Source of the DNA: Symsagittifera roscoffensis
Lineage: Eukaryota > Xenacoelomorpha > Acoela > Convolutidae
NCBI RefSeq assembly: GCF_963678635.1
Contig: NW_026971577.1
Location: 25,517 to 89,516, forward strand
Length of the DNA: 64,000 bases
Direction: 5' to 3'
Position numbers and translations under genes: made by a program. This document shows positions 1 to 11,064 of this stretch, in pieces (positions within the stretch are counted from its first letter, which is position 1; the number at the start of each line of letters is the position of its first letter). The notes under the pieces were generated by a model. It had not been told where the DNA came from. It made no database searches and worked only from the letters and a program-made list of their open reading frames with translations.

Positions 1-1999
1 AGAGCGTGGTCATGCATCGACATCATGTGCTCAAGCAAATATGTGGACTTCTACGCATTCCCATTCGCAATGCGCCCTTCGGGCGCAAATGCCAATGCTC
101 AACTAATTTTGCCAGGTGAAAAAAAATTTTTACAGAAAAATTCTGATAAATTTTAATTTAATATATCACCAAAAAACGCAAAGAAATCAAAGTGTGAAAC
201 AATCAAGTTTTTGCTATTACCGAGCATGCAGTGAGACTGATTTCGGCAAAAGTAAAAGAGAAAATGAAGGAAATGGAAAGAAAAAAACTGTTCAAAATAA
301 GAACGCAACAACAAAAACTTATTTGATATCCGCTAATGTCATAATTCCGATCAGGCTGATTTCAGATTTTAAGCGTAGATTTTACGGTTACAGCTGCTCT
401 CTCTACAGGTCCCAGAGGGACCGAGTGAGCATCCTACCTCGATCCAGGATAACGGATAGTTGTTTTAAATTTTTCACAAAATATTTTTTCACTAATGCTT
501 GTTTTCAATACCTCATGAGAAGCTGTATAAATTTTTTAAAATTGATTTTTTTAATCAATGCTTCCAAGAACAACTGATGTTAGGCGGTTACAAATGCGGT
601 TGGTGAAAACTAGTTAGGGATAATGATGAGAAAAATTGTAAGTTTTCAAATGAATTTAAAAACAGTTTTTTTCTTTTTTTCTTTTGTAAATCGGGAGAAA
701 TGAATCATTTTTTTTTAAGTTTTCCTCGCACCGCCCACTGTTCCTAAGAAATGAAGATTCCTGTTCTAGCCGTTTATAACACTTTGGCAGAAAAAACATC
801 AATATGATGTAAAATGTTTTAAAAAAGAGAAAAAGTTAAAAATTATGTTTTTTTTAAAAAATCAAAAAATTGTAATTTTCAAAATTGAAAAAAAGTAAAA
901 AATAATTGCATATTACAATTCACCGTACCCAACTTAGTGGGTATAGCATTTTAAATTACCAAAAAATGTTGAAAATTGTAGATTTTATGAAGTTTTCATT
1001 TTGGCTATTTTTCCTTGTCGCCTCCACTTAAGGCACCTTTGAGCCAACTTGAGAAACTGGAACCTAAACAAGCTATACAGATAGTCTGAATGAGCCATTT
1101 TTAGCGTGATAACACGCCTGGAAGAAAAAAACTCCAGAAAAGAAAGAAAATTTTGAACTTTAACCTTTTTTCTTCTTCAAATGGCGATACTTAGAATAAT
1201 TTTTCAGCTGAAAAGTTCAAAAAAAATCAAAAAATTCAAATTTTGAAAAAATTTTAAAAAAATCTCATCAGTCTGTTTATTGGAGTCTTCGAGGTTTTGG
1301 GAGATCTTATCTGGCGGCTAACAACAAAAGGATCACTTATTATAAAAATTTGAGAAAGGTCAAAAAAACATGTTTTTTCGATTTTTTTGACAGAATTCCG
1401 AAAGCAATATCTTGGCTAAAAACAAAAATGAGGGCCTAAAGTTAGTACAAACAGTACTCCCACATAAAGTACATTAGGTTGGAAACAAAAAATTGACTCT
1501 GACTCAAAAATCGTATTTTAACTTTATTTCTGAACAAAAAATTGTAAAAAAATCAAAAATTAAAAAATTTTTTGAAAAAAACGATTGTTTTGAAAAAGTG
1601 CCAATTTTTAGCTGAAACTTTTTATTTTAGCTAAGAAAGCCAGAGCAATGTTCTTTAAGCTCAAATAATTTAATTAAGCAAATTATTTTTAAGTTTTTTC
1701 GTTAAAGGCTTTTATTTTGAAAAAGTATTCAAAAATGGGTAAAAAAAAGTCAAAAAAATTAATTTTCTCAGATTGAAAAACCTCCACTGCCATGATGATT
1801 AGTTCGTTCGATAGGACTGCTGAGATCAATTTAGACGTTTGTTCATAAGTATATCAAAATTTTTATTTATTTTTGAGAATTTACCAAAATAAAAACTTTT
1901 CCCAAATTGGGCAAAAAGCCCAAATTAGCCCAAACACCTGTTAAAAATTGTTGGGTCAAAAAGTCACAAAAGGAAACCCCTATTCGTTTGACATTTTAG
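1..1999. other. AT-rich host DNA, no gene seen
   Basis: This stretch is A/T-rich with many A-runs and T-runs. The only sizeable open frame (116-577) has no recognisable domain and low-complexity composition. I see no RNA gene or clear mobile element. It lies just outside the 1.62-kb tandem repeat that starts near 2000. Confidence 0.5.
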
Positions 2000-2254
2000 G
2001 GCCGCATGCAAAAAATTAGACCAATCTAACCTGACATTTTCGAGAATCGACTTTTTTGCAAAATTTCTCTATAGTCCATTTGAGGGATATTACTTGTACC
2101 GGTGGGGGCCCCTACCCCACCTCAAAAAATTTTGTAATGCTGGAACGCGGCCACCTAGGTCAATCCTTTACCTGCGGTGCGTTGGTGTTTTTGGGTAAGT
2201 TTTTGCTGCGCGGACTGGGTGCTATCAGTTTGAGGCATGTGGCACTCTCAAAAA

Positions 2255-2275
2255 AGAGCACCCTGCGGGTGCTCT
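2255..2275. repeat. GC-rich hairpin in repeat copy A
   Basis: A perfect 9-bp stem AGAGCACCC / GGGTGCTCT with a 3-nt TGC loop is followed by a T-rich run. Its counterpart in copy B is 3872-3896. Conservation of both arms between diverged copies suggests the structure is a real part of the repeat. Confidence 0.7.
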
Positions 2276-2464
2276 CTTTTTGCTCGAAAAGTAAATCTAC
2301 TCACTTTTGTAAGTTTCATGACTTGTTTTTTTTATAATTTGTCCAATCAAAAGTTCTTAGTTACACTGTGAGACAAACCTAAAACTGTTGTGTGGCTTGA
2401 TTGTGTTTACAAGTCACTATGTGACTTGATCAGTCAATTATCAAATTTATTTAGATTCACGAAA

Positions 2465-2504
2465 TGGACTGTTTCAACGAAAACAAGTTTTCGTAAACAG
2501 TCCA
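2465..2504. repeat. 40-nt imperfect palindrome in repeat copy A
   Basis: The arms TGGACTGTTT and AAACAGTCCA enclose a second inner stem (CGAAAAC / GTTTTCG). It recurs in copy B at 4076-4115 with one change in the loop side. The role is unknown. Confidence 0.7.
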
Positions 2505-3871
2505 ATTTTTTTTACTTGAGATCACCAAAGCAAACAGAGAGAAATCAAATTCCTAGGTTATTATAATAGATCCCACTTTATGCTTTTGCGTTTATTACTG
2601 TTGGAACACAGAACAACGATCTTAAAGGTTTACTAATTAAAAAAAAAACACTTAAGAGAAAAATTTAAAAAAATTATCAAAAAAATTTGCAAAAAAATCA
2701 AAAAAGCCTCCTCCAATATATCATAAAAAGCTTCATATTAAGGAAAGGATACCTGAGGAGCCCAATTTGACTCGTTTCAACAGTGTAAGCCTGTTTTGAT
2801 ATCAAAACAACAAACAAAAGTCGACTAAGTTTGGTGTTTGTTCGACATACACGAATTTTGATCAAAATCAAAAATCCATAACTCCTGAACTACTCAGATA
2901 AAAGAGACTTTCTTTTTTACATCAGAACAGACAAGTCAAGGGTTTTTCAGGTATTTGATAAAATTATCCAGTTAACATATAATTTTTGGTTAATTTTTGA
3001 AAAAAACTTGAAAAATTTGAAAAAATGATTTTTTTTTCACTTATGGCGTTCGAAAAGTGCCTTTTATGATGGACTAGCGAAAAATTTGTTCTGAGGCCAT
3101 AAGTATGACTTAATGTGGTATATAAAATAGCAAATTGGTTATAATAAAAAAATAAACAAGAACAATGACTTTTTTGAAAAAATAGAAAAAATAGTGAAAA
3201 AATCAGTTTTTGGCGGCGAAATTCTCAAAAAAATAAAAATCAAGTTTTCTCTTTCATCACTCCTATGAACTAATTCGGCCACGACAACCATTTTTTGTCA
3301 TCAGAAAAATTGTCGAAAAACGACTGGAACATAGACTTATCTGAAATTTGACAAAAAAAAATTCGAAAAAATGTCAAAAATCTCAAAAATTTCTTTTTCA
3401 CAAAATTCCTTTCATAACGCCATTCAGACACTCAAACAGTGCCCATTCATTCGCTTGACCACAGTTTACCTCAATTTCTTGCACAAAACAAAGTTAACGA
3501 GTCGTTTTTAGAAAAAAACGTGATTTTTCCCATTTTTGCCCCCCATTTCCCCCTGAAAGTCAACACATAACATTTTTTCGGGAAAAAGAAAAAGAATCGT
3601 ATCCTTAGAATTTCGAGTTAGGGCCGCATGCAAAAAATAAAAAAATTCTGACGGACAGTTTTCGAGAAAGTAGATTATTTTTTCGCGACGGAGATACTAT
3701 GTATCGGAGTAGAGGTCTTGAGACGGACGGGGCCCCTTCCCCTGTCCTCCCTGCTCTAAGACGCCGAAAAGCGGACGACCACCTAGGGGGCAGGGTTGTG
3801 TGGTATATTCTCTACTTTAGTTATTTGCATCGCGTGGGGAAGAATACGAACAGCGCTCAACGCACTCGCAG

Positions 3872-3896
3872 AAAGAGCACCCTGCGGGTGCTCTTT
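3872..3896. repeat. GC-rich hairpin in repeat copy B
   Basis: An 11-bp stem AAAGAGCACCC / GGGTGCTCTTT with a TGC loop is the counterpart of the hairpin at 2255-2275. It is slightly longer here. Confidence 0.7.
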
Positions 3897-4075
3897 TTGC
3901 TCGAGAACTGTAAGTCGATTTAAATCTTACATATTTCGTCCGAAATTTAACTTTTTTTCTAGTTGTTCTCAGTTAAACTCCCATGATACCTCAAATTGTA
4001 TTCCTGGAAGGGCATTTTTATAAGTCACTCTGTGGCTCGATCAATTAACTACCAAATACGTTTTGATTTACGAAA

Positions 4076-4115
4076 TGGACTGTTTCAACGAAAACAAGTT
4101 TTCGGAAACAGTCCA
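4076..4115. repeat. 40-nt imperfect palindrome in repeat copy B
   Basis: This is the counterpart of 2465-2504, with the same arms TGGACTGTTT / AAACAGTCCA and the same inner stem. Confidence 0.7.
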
Positions 4116-5240
4116 AATTTTAAATTATGATCCCAAATACAAACAAAGAGAAATCTAATGCGTTGGTTAAACTTACAGAGCCGAGCCCATGTCTTTGTGT
4201 TTATTGACTGTTCAAACACATAACAACTATGTTAAAAACAATATTATTAAAATAAAAACAAAACAAATAATCGAGAAAGAAATTTAAGTTTATCAAAAAA
4301 ATATGCAAAAAAAATCACTTATTTCTTTTTTTAAGTATCACAAAAACCTCAGTTTGAAAAAGATGATACCTGAGAGGCCCGTTTTGACGCGTTACTACAG
4401 TTTAGGCACGTTTTGACTTCGCAACTCACAATGATCGATTAACTTTTACGTTTGTTTTACAAACACGCTTTTTTTTACCACAATCAAAATTTCATTACTT
4501 CTATACCTCTTGAACAAATTGATGAAAATTTTTGCATCAAAACTAACTTGTCAAGGGTTTTTGAGGTATATAAAAATTGTCTCCAGTTAAATAATGATTT
4601 TTTGGCTAATTTTTGAAAAAAAATTAAAAAATTTGACAAAAAAAATTTTTTTTTTCAGATTTGGCGATCAAAAAGTGCCTTCTATGATGGACCAGCAAAA
4701 AATTTGTTTTTAGGTCATAAGTTTGGCTCACTAGGGTATACAAACTGGCAAAATGTTTATAATAAAAAAGTTTACAAGAACAGAGATTTTTTGAAAAAAA
4801 AAGAAAAAAACGTAAAAAAATCAGTTTTTGGCGGGAAAATTCTCAAAAAATCAAAAATCAAGTTTTCTCTCTCTTTACTCCAATAAATTAATTCGGCCAC
4901 GACAATCATTTTTTGTGATCAGTAAAAATGTCGAAAAACGACCGGAACATTGACTTTTTTGAAATTTGACAAAAAACTTCAAAAAAACCGCAAAAAAACA
5001 TCAAAAATCTCGAAAAAATTGCAGAAAAAATTTTGGCAAACAATACACCATTCGATTCCCTTAACTGTGCTAGTGTCCAAAAAAAACATCACTTTTTCGC
5101 ATTTTCTCAACCAAAATTGATTTATTGGGGCATTTTTGAAAAAAATCGTGATTTTGACCAAAAAAAACGCCCCTTTTTCCCCAAAAAGTGCAACTCATAA
5201 CATTATTTCGGAAAAACGCCTTCCCAAGTTATATCTTAGA

Positions 5241-5500
5241 ATTTTGTCCTCTACCTACATGCAAAGTTTGAAGAAATTCTATACTGCCGTTTTCGAGAAC
5301 TTGAATAATTTTTTTATTTTCCTAATTAGGTATTTTTTCTAGTTGACCGGCAAGGAAACCCTACCCTTGCCTAAAGGATTCACAAAGCCGGACCGCGACG
5401 ACCACCTAGTTGACCGGCAAGGATACCCTACCCTTGCTTAAAGGATTCACAAAGCCGGACCGCGACGACCACCAAGGTCGCTGACTTCAGAAACTTGCCG
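5241..5500. repeat. Start of a third, truncated repeat copy
   Basis: The sequence around 5170-5300 again matches the start of the 1.62-kb unit (CATAACATT...TTCGG, then CATGCAAA and GTTTTCGAGAA). The similarity stops after the GACGACCACC segment near 5475. A 67-bp direct duplication lies inside it. Confidence 0.55.
5339..5472. repeat. 67-bp direct tandem duplication
   Basis: Two adjacent units (5339-5405 and 5406-5472) start CTAGTTGACCGGCAAGGA and end GACCGCGACGACCAC, with only two base differences that I can see. The duplication is recent compared with the surrounding 1.62-kb repeat. Confidence 0.85.
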
Positions 5501-6965
5501 TTTCAAAACTGGTAGACAAAACTGGTAGAGTTTCTTGGAACTCGTTTAAGCATCTTCATAGCTGAAGGCTCTAATGCGCTTAGTTTCCTATGGTTTTTAA
5601 GCGAACCAAAACGAAAGACTTCCCGATAGCTACAAACAGAGATTGAATTACAGATGTTTTAATTAATATAAATTGCGAGTAAATGAAATGATAAAATTAT
5701 GGGAAAAATGACTTGTGTTTTTAATTGAGTTAACATGTGAACAAAAAAATCCTATTATTAAAAAACATTCTAATTCGCTCTAACAACACCTTTAAATTTA
5801 CCAAAAAGTCAATGAAAAGAGGACATGTATGAACGATGAGTTAAGCATCCTCAGACAAAGCTATGAAAACAAATCAGCAAATATATCAATTATTTTAGCA
5901 ACAGCAATGTTGATATCTTCATTGTTACGAATTTCGAAGAAAGTAAAGAACATATATGCTCGGGGTGGTTTTCTTATTCAGACCAATTCTTAGAAATATT
6001 TCCCCCGAGAGATCGATCCATGGATCTTCGTAGTCCCAGAAGGGACGAGTTCACAACTAGACTATCCTGACTTATAAATTGCTGTGAAACGCTCACTAAT
6101 ATACTTATGTGACAATACAAGCGCTGAGATACTTTGGAGCTGAAAGTTAAATGCAGTTTTTTAGCGTGGCGAATTATCTCGCACCACAAAATCGTTCCAA
6201 ATTCAATTGAGGCAGGCTACTTGGTCTTAATAATTGCATACACAATTATGCACATGTGTGATAGAGGGTTCCCAAGAAACGTACCGGGCCCTTAATCTAA
6301 AAAGTGCCTCAAAAAATTTATTGCTTTGATGATGTCAATTCAAGTATCGAATAAGTTTGCGCGATTGAGGCAGGTTATTAACGTTTGAAAAAAGGTTTAA
6401 AATGACCGACCGGCGCATTTTGAATTAGCCAATTGCGTTATTTCTCTGATATTAATGTAATTTCTGACCCCTCTCTCACACTTGGTTTTTACCGGGACCC
6501 ATCAATCAAACTTGTACCCACGATGCTTAATATTCAGCATAAAATAAGGAGTGTGTCCGCAATATTTCAGTAACCAAAAACTATTCGAGACCTGGACAGT
6601 CGGAACATTCAGAACCCTGATACGAGCAGTCTTATTAACTTATACAACTGCCAAACTGCAAATCAATTCAACTTTCATCATTGATCTTATATATTTTTCA
6701 AGAGTTTCAACGCAGAAAATGATCGCTCTGCCATTTGCGATAGATAGTGTTGTCGCAAAATTTTGTGAAAGGCGTTATATCCCGACACAGATAACACACA
6801 CCATTGCAGTTGTCTAATGCCTGTTATGTTACTTGGTAAAGTAGCAAGTTCCCTTTTTTGCCATTAGTCAGTACAAGCTTTTTTAAAGTTTCGATGGATC
6901 CCACACTATAGAAGACTTCAAAAATTTTCCTTGAAATGGAGTTGCTCTAAATTTTCAATAAAACT
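5501..6965. other. AT-rich host DNA, nothing identified
   Basis: There are no convincing coding frames, repeats or RNA genes. The short open frames at 5974-6189 (-) and 6551-6817 (+) have no domain signatures. Confidence 0.4.
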
Positions 6966-7200
6966 TCAAATTGTTATTTTCCGAGGTGGGGCTTTGTTCG
7001 AAAAGAGCAAAAGATCTCTGCAGGATATGAGACTGACTGGTTTTGTTACACTTGACAGATCAAGTGTCGATGTTTCGGTTGCCATACTGTTGTCAAGAAC
7101 AGGAAGAGATCCAATGCCCCAAACGTCCTGTGTACAATCAATGTCAACTGGCGCCCCGTGAGGCATGTTATTTTCATCATCAGACATTTTTTTGATTGAT
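6966..7200 (-). CDS. Candidate host exon, 73 codons (weak)
   Basis: On the minus strand an open frame starts at an ATG at 7187 (MSDDENNMPHGAP...) and ends with a stop at 6966. It has balanced amino-acid composition, unlike the AT-rich noise around it. Just upstream on the same strand is a good 3' splice site, a pyrimidine run ending TTTTTCAG at about 7201, so a first coding exon starting at 7200 is plausible. No domain is recognised, no downstream exon was found, and no donor is obvious before the stop. It may equally be chance. Confidence 0.2.
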
Positions 7201-7986
7201 CTGAAAAAGTCAATTAATACGGGTACTAAAAAGAAACACTTTATTCGCCAGTTCAAAATATCTTCAAATATACAAGTATAAGTCAAACTGTTATATGTGT
7301 AACCGTCGTTCAATCAAGTAGCATTTGAGAATAAGAATGGTAGGGTCTGTAGCCAATTAGCGGTTCGCTTAGGACATGGAACTTCAAGATCGTTACAACT
7401 TAACGGCTATTACCAAAATATTTCTTCGTCTCTAGATAGAAAAAAAAACACGTTATTTGCCAGTTGAAAGTATCTTCAAATGTAAATCATATTATGATTA
7501 TTATTGTCAAATACAGTAAAAATATTGAATACAAATCTTTAGCATTTAAATAATTATATCAATCTTGAGGAACTTTCACTTAAAAAAATTGAAATCTGTG
7601 CACAAAATTTTCCATAGGTTGCCACCGTTAGATCTTCTTTAAATAAAAGTAAATAAATATTCTTTTTTATCGTTTTTGCTTTTCTGTCAGTACGGATATT
7701 CTTGAAAACGATTTTGCTATCTGTAACCTGTTCAAAGACTTATTTTAAAAAAGAGTTTTCAATAACGGGTTCATAGTTGCGTGAACAATTAGCTAGAGCA
7801 AGAATTCTTATCTAGCAAATACCAAATTCAAAAGCAAGGACAATCATTGTCAGGAATCCACAGAAAAATCTTAAACTACTGGCTTATTAAAATTGTCTTT
7901 GTACCCTTCAATATTCAGGAAAAATTTCCCCAGCAAGCTGTTATTGGGATCATAATTTGGAAAGCATATCACAAAACATCACAGAG
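7201..7986. other. AT-rich host DNA up to the LINE target site
   Basis: No gene or repeat is recognised. This DNA runs directly into the 12-bp target duplication at 7987 and would have been contiguous with 62549 onward before the LINE inserted. Confidence 0.4.
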
Positions 7987-7998
7987 CATGTGCAATCA
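7987..7998. repeat. LINE target-site duplication, left
   Basis: The 12-bp sequence CATGTGCAATCA occurs here and, perfectly, at 62537-62548, just after the LINE's CAA-repeat tail. This defines both ends of the LINE. Confidence 0.9.
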
Positions 7999-8159
7999 CG
8001 ACGCCGCCTTCCAGTGGTGGATCCGACATCTTGGGCCCCACCAAGATGCAAATGGCGTCAAGCCCCCCCTCCCATTGGGTCGGGAGAAGCTCAGAAGTCT
8101 CCGGGTTTTCGGTTACGGAGCGTCTGAAGCCGGCCAGGCTGCTCCGTCTGCTCATCCTT

Positions 8160-8201
8160 ATACTACTACTCCGCTCCGGCATTAATCCAAACCCTGGTCC
8201 A
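8160..8201 (+). other. 2A-like ribosome-skipping motif
   Basis: The encoded stretch is LLLRSGINPNPGP, with NPGP at 8190-8201. The canonical core is D-(V/I)-E-x-N-P-G-P. Here the Asp is Gly and the Glu is Asn, so activity is uncertain, although variants of this kind occur in many LINEs upstream of PHD fingers. The preceding hydrophobic Leu run fits known 2A context and could also act as a signal peptide. Confidence 0.6.
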
Positions 8202-8646
8202 GGGCCTTACTTTTGCTCCCCTTGCTCTTTCCGCATCAAACGCACCCAGCCCAGTGTCTGGTGCCACATCTGTGGTTACATTCACCTTAAATGTAGTGGT
8301 CTTACCCACCTTAACCAACACCACCCTGACTACTATTGCCCTACCTGTACCTCTACCTACATTTTACCTCCCCCAGGCACCAGGTCCTCTAACTTGACCA
8401 TCCCCAACTCCCAAACTTGTTCAACTTCCCTAACCGCCCCCCAACCCCACCTCCCTAACCCCCCTCCCCCTCCCACCCTTCCCACCTCCTCGAAAAATAA
8501 TTCCTCCTCCCAAAATCGCGCAAATCGTAATCGTGTAAATAGTGTAAATAACTCAAGTTCAAACAACCATTTTAATCATACTGCTGTTAATAATGTAAAT
8601 AGTTCACCACACCCCGCCAAAGGCCTTTTAAAAATCCTACAATTTA

Positions 8647-8654
8647 ATTGCAAC
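8647..8654. repeat. hAT target-site duplication, left
   Basis: ATTGCAAC precedes the CAGGGATGTCGA terminus and is repeated exactly at 34962-34969 after the other terminus. Eight bp is the hallmark length of hAT insertions. Keeping one copy leaves the LINE endonuclease frame continuous. Confidence 0.9.
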
Positions 8655-8786
8655 CAGGGATGTCGAATACTCGGATTTTTTGATATTCGTTATTCGCCGC
8701 GGCCCAACTATTCGATATTCGACTTCGGCCGAATAGTGCCCTTACTATTCGGATTCGGCTTCGGCCAAATGTTACTACTCGAACAA

Positions 8787-9339
8787 CTATTCGGATATTT
8801 GGTTATTTTCCAGAAAAGCGAAAATGTCAAACTCATCTAATTGGCAATTGTTATTGAACTCTGCAAAAGACAAACCTTCTTCCACAGCCACATATTGATG
8901 ATCATTAGACGCCACCTGTGTGGCACTTTCGGGTTCAACAGCGAACTTTCGAATTGTTTCAAAAAAACTCCCCGATTTATTAATCAGGGCAGTGATAACA
9001 GGATTGTTATCAATCCACTTACCCAAAACAGTGCGAATTGGAGAATTAAGAGCTGGTTCCATATGTGCCAAATGATTAAGAAATTTTATAACTTTCACAG
9101 CTAACGCAGCATCAGACTTGTTGCTTTGCAGAGCCAATACTCTTAATCAAAACATTGCATTTAATGCACTTTCTTCCTTCCGTTTTTCTACCACCTCGAT
9201 ATTCCACAAGAAACTTTTCATGCCATTTTGCCACTCCTTTTTCTTTTCTATACTCGCACTCGGCAGCGACATCAGACTCTTCTACATTAGCCATCTTAAA
9301 AAAAACAGAAAAATATTGTGAAACAAAACAGTAAACCAA
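8787..9339 (-). pseudogene. Degraded coding remnant inside the hAT element
   Basis: Two overlapping minus-strand open frames, 9112-9339 and 8787-9137, follow each other with a frame change near 9115-9135. The first has a basic stretch and a CIKC pair (KWHEKF...KCIKCN) that could be part of a BED-like zinc finger, but the required His/Cys partners are not evident. The second (116 residues) is helical and acidic at its end. A transposase N-terminal remnant or a captured fragment are both possible. There is no catalytic core. Confidence 0.35.
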
Positions 9340-9489
9340 TATTCGGAATATTCGGGTTTTTTAGCAGTGGACCCTGGATTATTCGGTATTCGGCAAAAAA
9401 AAAAATATTCGGATTCGATATTCGGATTTCAAAATTTTAATATTCGGATTCGGCTTCGAAGTGCCGAATACTCGGTATTCGGGTCGAAT

Positions 9490-10373
9490 TGTGCCAGTCG
9501 GTCATATTTGGAAGTTTGACCTTGAGAAGAGCAGAAAACACTTGATTTTGGAGTGAAATTTAAATTTTTAAAATTTCGAATGGAACATGTCATGCACGAT
9601 TTTCTCGCGAGAACTGAAAATCAGAAAAAGAAAGGAGAACAATTTTAGAACAATTGCGGGAAAGTTGTCAGATAAAAACGAGTGGGAAATTGCTATTCGC
9701 AATTTCCATCATAGTGAACAAGAGTAGAGCTGTCCTATCTGAAATAGAAGACAGAGTATTCCCGAGAGAGTAATTATTCGAACTGAACCAGAGTGAACCT
9801 TCGACGGAAAGGTGGACAGCTTGAGTGTCCCAATGGTCCACATGAAACTTCGTTCTTGAGTTCAAACTTACCCTTACCATTCAAACTGATAAACATTGAA
9901 CTTATCTAGTTATTTTAGTTAATTCTAGAGTTGCTCACCCATTTAATTACTTCCTGTGCTTGAGCGCATCAACATGTGAGTCCTTAATTTAAATTTCTAG
10001 AGTGTGTTTTATAATTGTTATGTTGAGGTAAGGCGAGTTTTAGGTTGATCCATCTGAAATGGATCAAAGTTCCACTGTCTAATAAAAAAGCAACTTAACG
10101 GATTGTTCCGACCCGGTTTTTAACGGCGTTCATGTATTTTGGGTATCTAGAGACCTAAGTATGGGGACGTTCTTAATTCTAGAGTGGGGGGATATTTTGG
10201 TAGTAGCCTTAAGCAGTAGCGGGTCGTAGTCTCATGTCACAAGCGAACCGAATTGGCTCCGACTGATTTGAGGCGGAAAAACACAAGAGATAGTGTCCCT
10301 GACTCCTGAGCCAATAGTTATAGGGCCTATTTTTCTTAAGCCTCATGTGTGACTGTAGTAGACGAATGTTACA
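9490..10373 (+). repeat. Gypsy-1 5' LTR
   Basis: This 884-bp copy matches 34050-34933 with no difference noticed. It starts TGTGCCAGTC and ends GAATGTTACA. An AATAAA polyadenylation signal lies at 10081-10086. A strong potential 5' splice donor, GAG/GTAAGG, occurs near 10026-10035 and could splice the leader. No convincing TATA box was identified. Confidence 0.95.
10081..10086 (+). promoter_or_regulatory. AATAAA polyadenylation signal in the 5' LTR
   Basis: It lies in the sequence CTAATAAAAAAG. The equivalent in the 3' LTR is 34641-34646, which would be the one used for the element's transcripts. Confidence 0.5.
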
Positions 10374-10384
10374 TAGTGTTTTTA

Positions 10385-10399
10385 TGGCGCTCCTGGGTG
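10385..10399 (+). other. Gypsy-1 primer-binding site (tRNA-Asn-like)
   Basis: TGGCGCTCCTGGGTG lies 11 nt after the end of the 5' LTR. Its complement, CACCCAGGAGCGCCA, has the CCA end and resembles the T-arm/acceptor 3' end of animal tRNA-Asn (CCACCC.GG..CGCCA). The same sequence occurs in Gypsy-2 at 59065-59079. The tRNA identity is inferred from memory of the family and not checked against the host's tRNA set. Confidence 0.6.
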
Positions 10400-10870
10400 T
10401 TTACGACATCAAGACTACGGAGTCGAACCCACTTGAGACAGCTTCGGGCTGAATGCCCATTCTAGAGTACCGGCGGTACGGTTCGACAGGAACGTGCAAA
10501 CCTTCCGGTTGTACCGTGATAGCTTTTTAAGAAAACTCGAGAAAATTTCCTGGTACGCTCTCCGAACGAGGCTTAGCTAACCGAGTAAAGGGGGGCAACT
10601 AGGGGGACAAAAACACGAGCAAAAAGACAGAAAGCAAAACAAAAACCAAAAAAGAATAGAAAAAGGAACAAAAACCATAAAACGAAAAAAGACAGTGACT
10701 TTGACACCAGATTAGTTGGATCAAACCTTTATATTAATTAAATAGTATACCCATACTGTTTTACAAGTTCGATCGTTTCGATCAACCTAGCAATTTAAAC
10801 CAGTAAACTGAATAAAGTGCCCGAAGTGGGGCGTTGTCAAGGGTTTTCAGATAGCTTGGAACTTAGCTGG

Positions 10871-11064
10871 ACCAATAGGAGACTTGACTGGAAGAGGTGA
10901 CCAGCCGAGTGGGAAAGTGGTTCAGGGACACTTGAGCTGAACCAATAGGAGACTTGACTGGAAGAGGTGACCAGCCGAGTGGGAAAGTGGTTCAGGGACA
11001 CTTGGCTGAACCAATAGGAGACTGGACTGGAACAGGTGACCAGTCGAGTGGGAAAGCAGCCAAG
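10871..11064 (+). repeat. Three tandem ~70-bp repeats in the Gypsy-1 leader
   Basis: Units start ACCAATAGGAGACT at 10871, 10941 and 11010 (periods of 70 and 69). The first two are almost identical; the third is diverged and shortened. They lie in the untranslated leader between the primer-binding site and ORF1, where packaging or translation signals of LTR elements usually sit. The function is unknown. Confidence 0.85.

Larger units (their letters stand above)
2000..3619. repeat. 1.62-kb tandem repeat, copy A
   Basis: This is the first of two full diverged copies in direct orientation. The start is placed at the GGGCCGCATGC motif, which recurs about 1.62 kb downstream. The same order of landmarks occurs in both copies: a GGGGCCCC-containing stretch, a GC-rich hairpin, the TGGACTGTTT hairpin, the AGTGCCTT(T/C)TATGATGGAC segment (3057 here, 4675 in copy B) and the TAATTCGGCCACGACAA segment. 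It has no coding capacity. The family is not recognised, and the unit boundary is arbitrary because it is a tandem array. Confidence 0.7.
3620..5240. repeat. 1.62-kb tandem repeat, copy B
   Basis: This is the second diverged copy of the unit seen at 2000-3619, in the same orientation and landmark order and offset by about 1610-1620 bp. Substitutions and small indels are spread throughout, so the duplication is old. There are no open frames of note. Confidence 0.7.
8046..8654 (+). pseudogene. LINE ORF, N-terminal part (2A-like peptide, PHD finger, start of endonuclease)
   Basis: The first ATG of the frame is at 8046; the frame is open upstream only from a TTG at 8031. About 50 residues in, a Leu-rich stretch leads into GINPNPGP at 8178-8201, a 2A-like ribosome-skipping motif. 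Then comes a C4HC3 PHD-type finger (about 8214-8352; CSPC, WCHIC, H, C, YYCPTC), followed by a Pro/Ser/Asn-rich linker. The piece ends in ILQFNCN, the first conserved strand of the AP-type endonuclease, where the hAT element interrupts it. In such LINEs the 2A separates a short leader peptide from the main protein, and PHD fingers are common ahead of the endonuclease. The frame runs on to 8840 into hAT DNA by chance. Confidence 0.8.

Noticed and set aside
116-577. 153-codon open frame near the left edge
   Set aside because: AT-driven composition, no domain, and no splice or promoter context that supports it.
2255-2290. Hairpin plus T-run resembling a bacterial intrinsic terminator
   Set aside because: The context is a eukaryotic tandem repeat with no bacterial genes; it is listed as part of the repeat instead.
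10405-10440. GGGTTCGACTCC on the minus strand, matching a tRNA B box
   Set aside because: No paired T-stem, acceptor stem or A box at the right distance; it lies in the retrotransposon leader.
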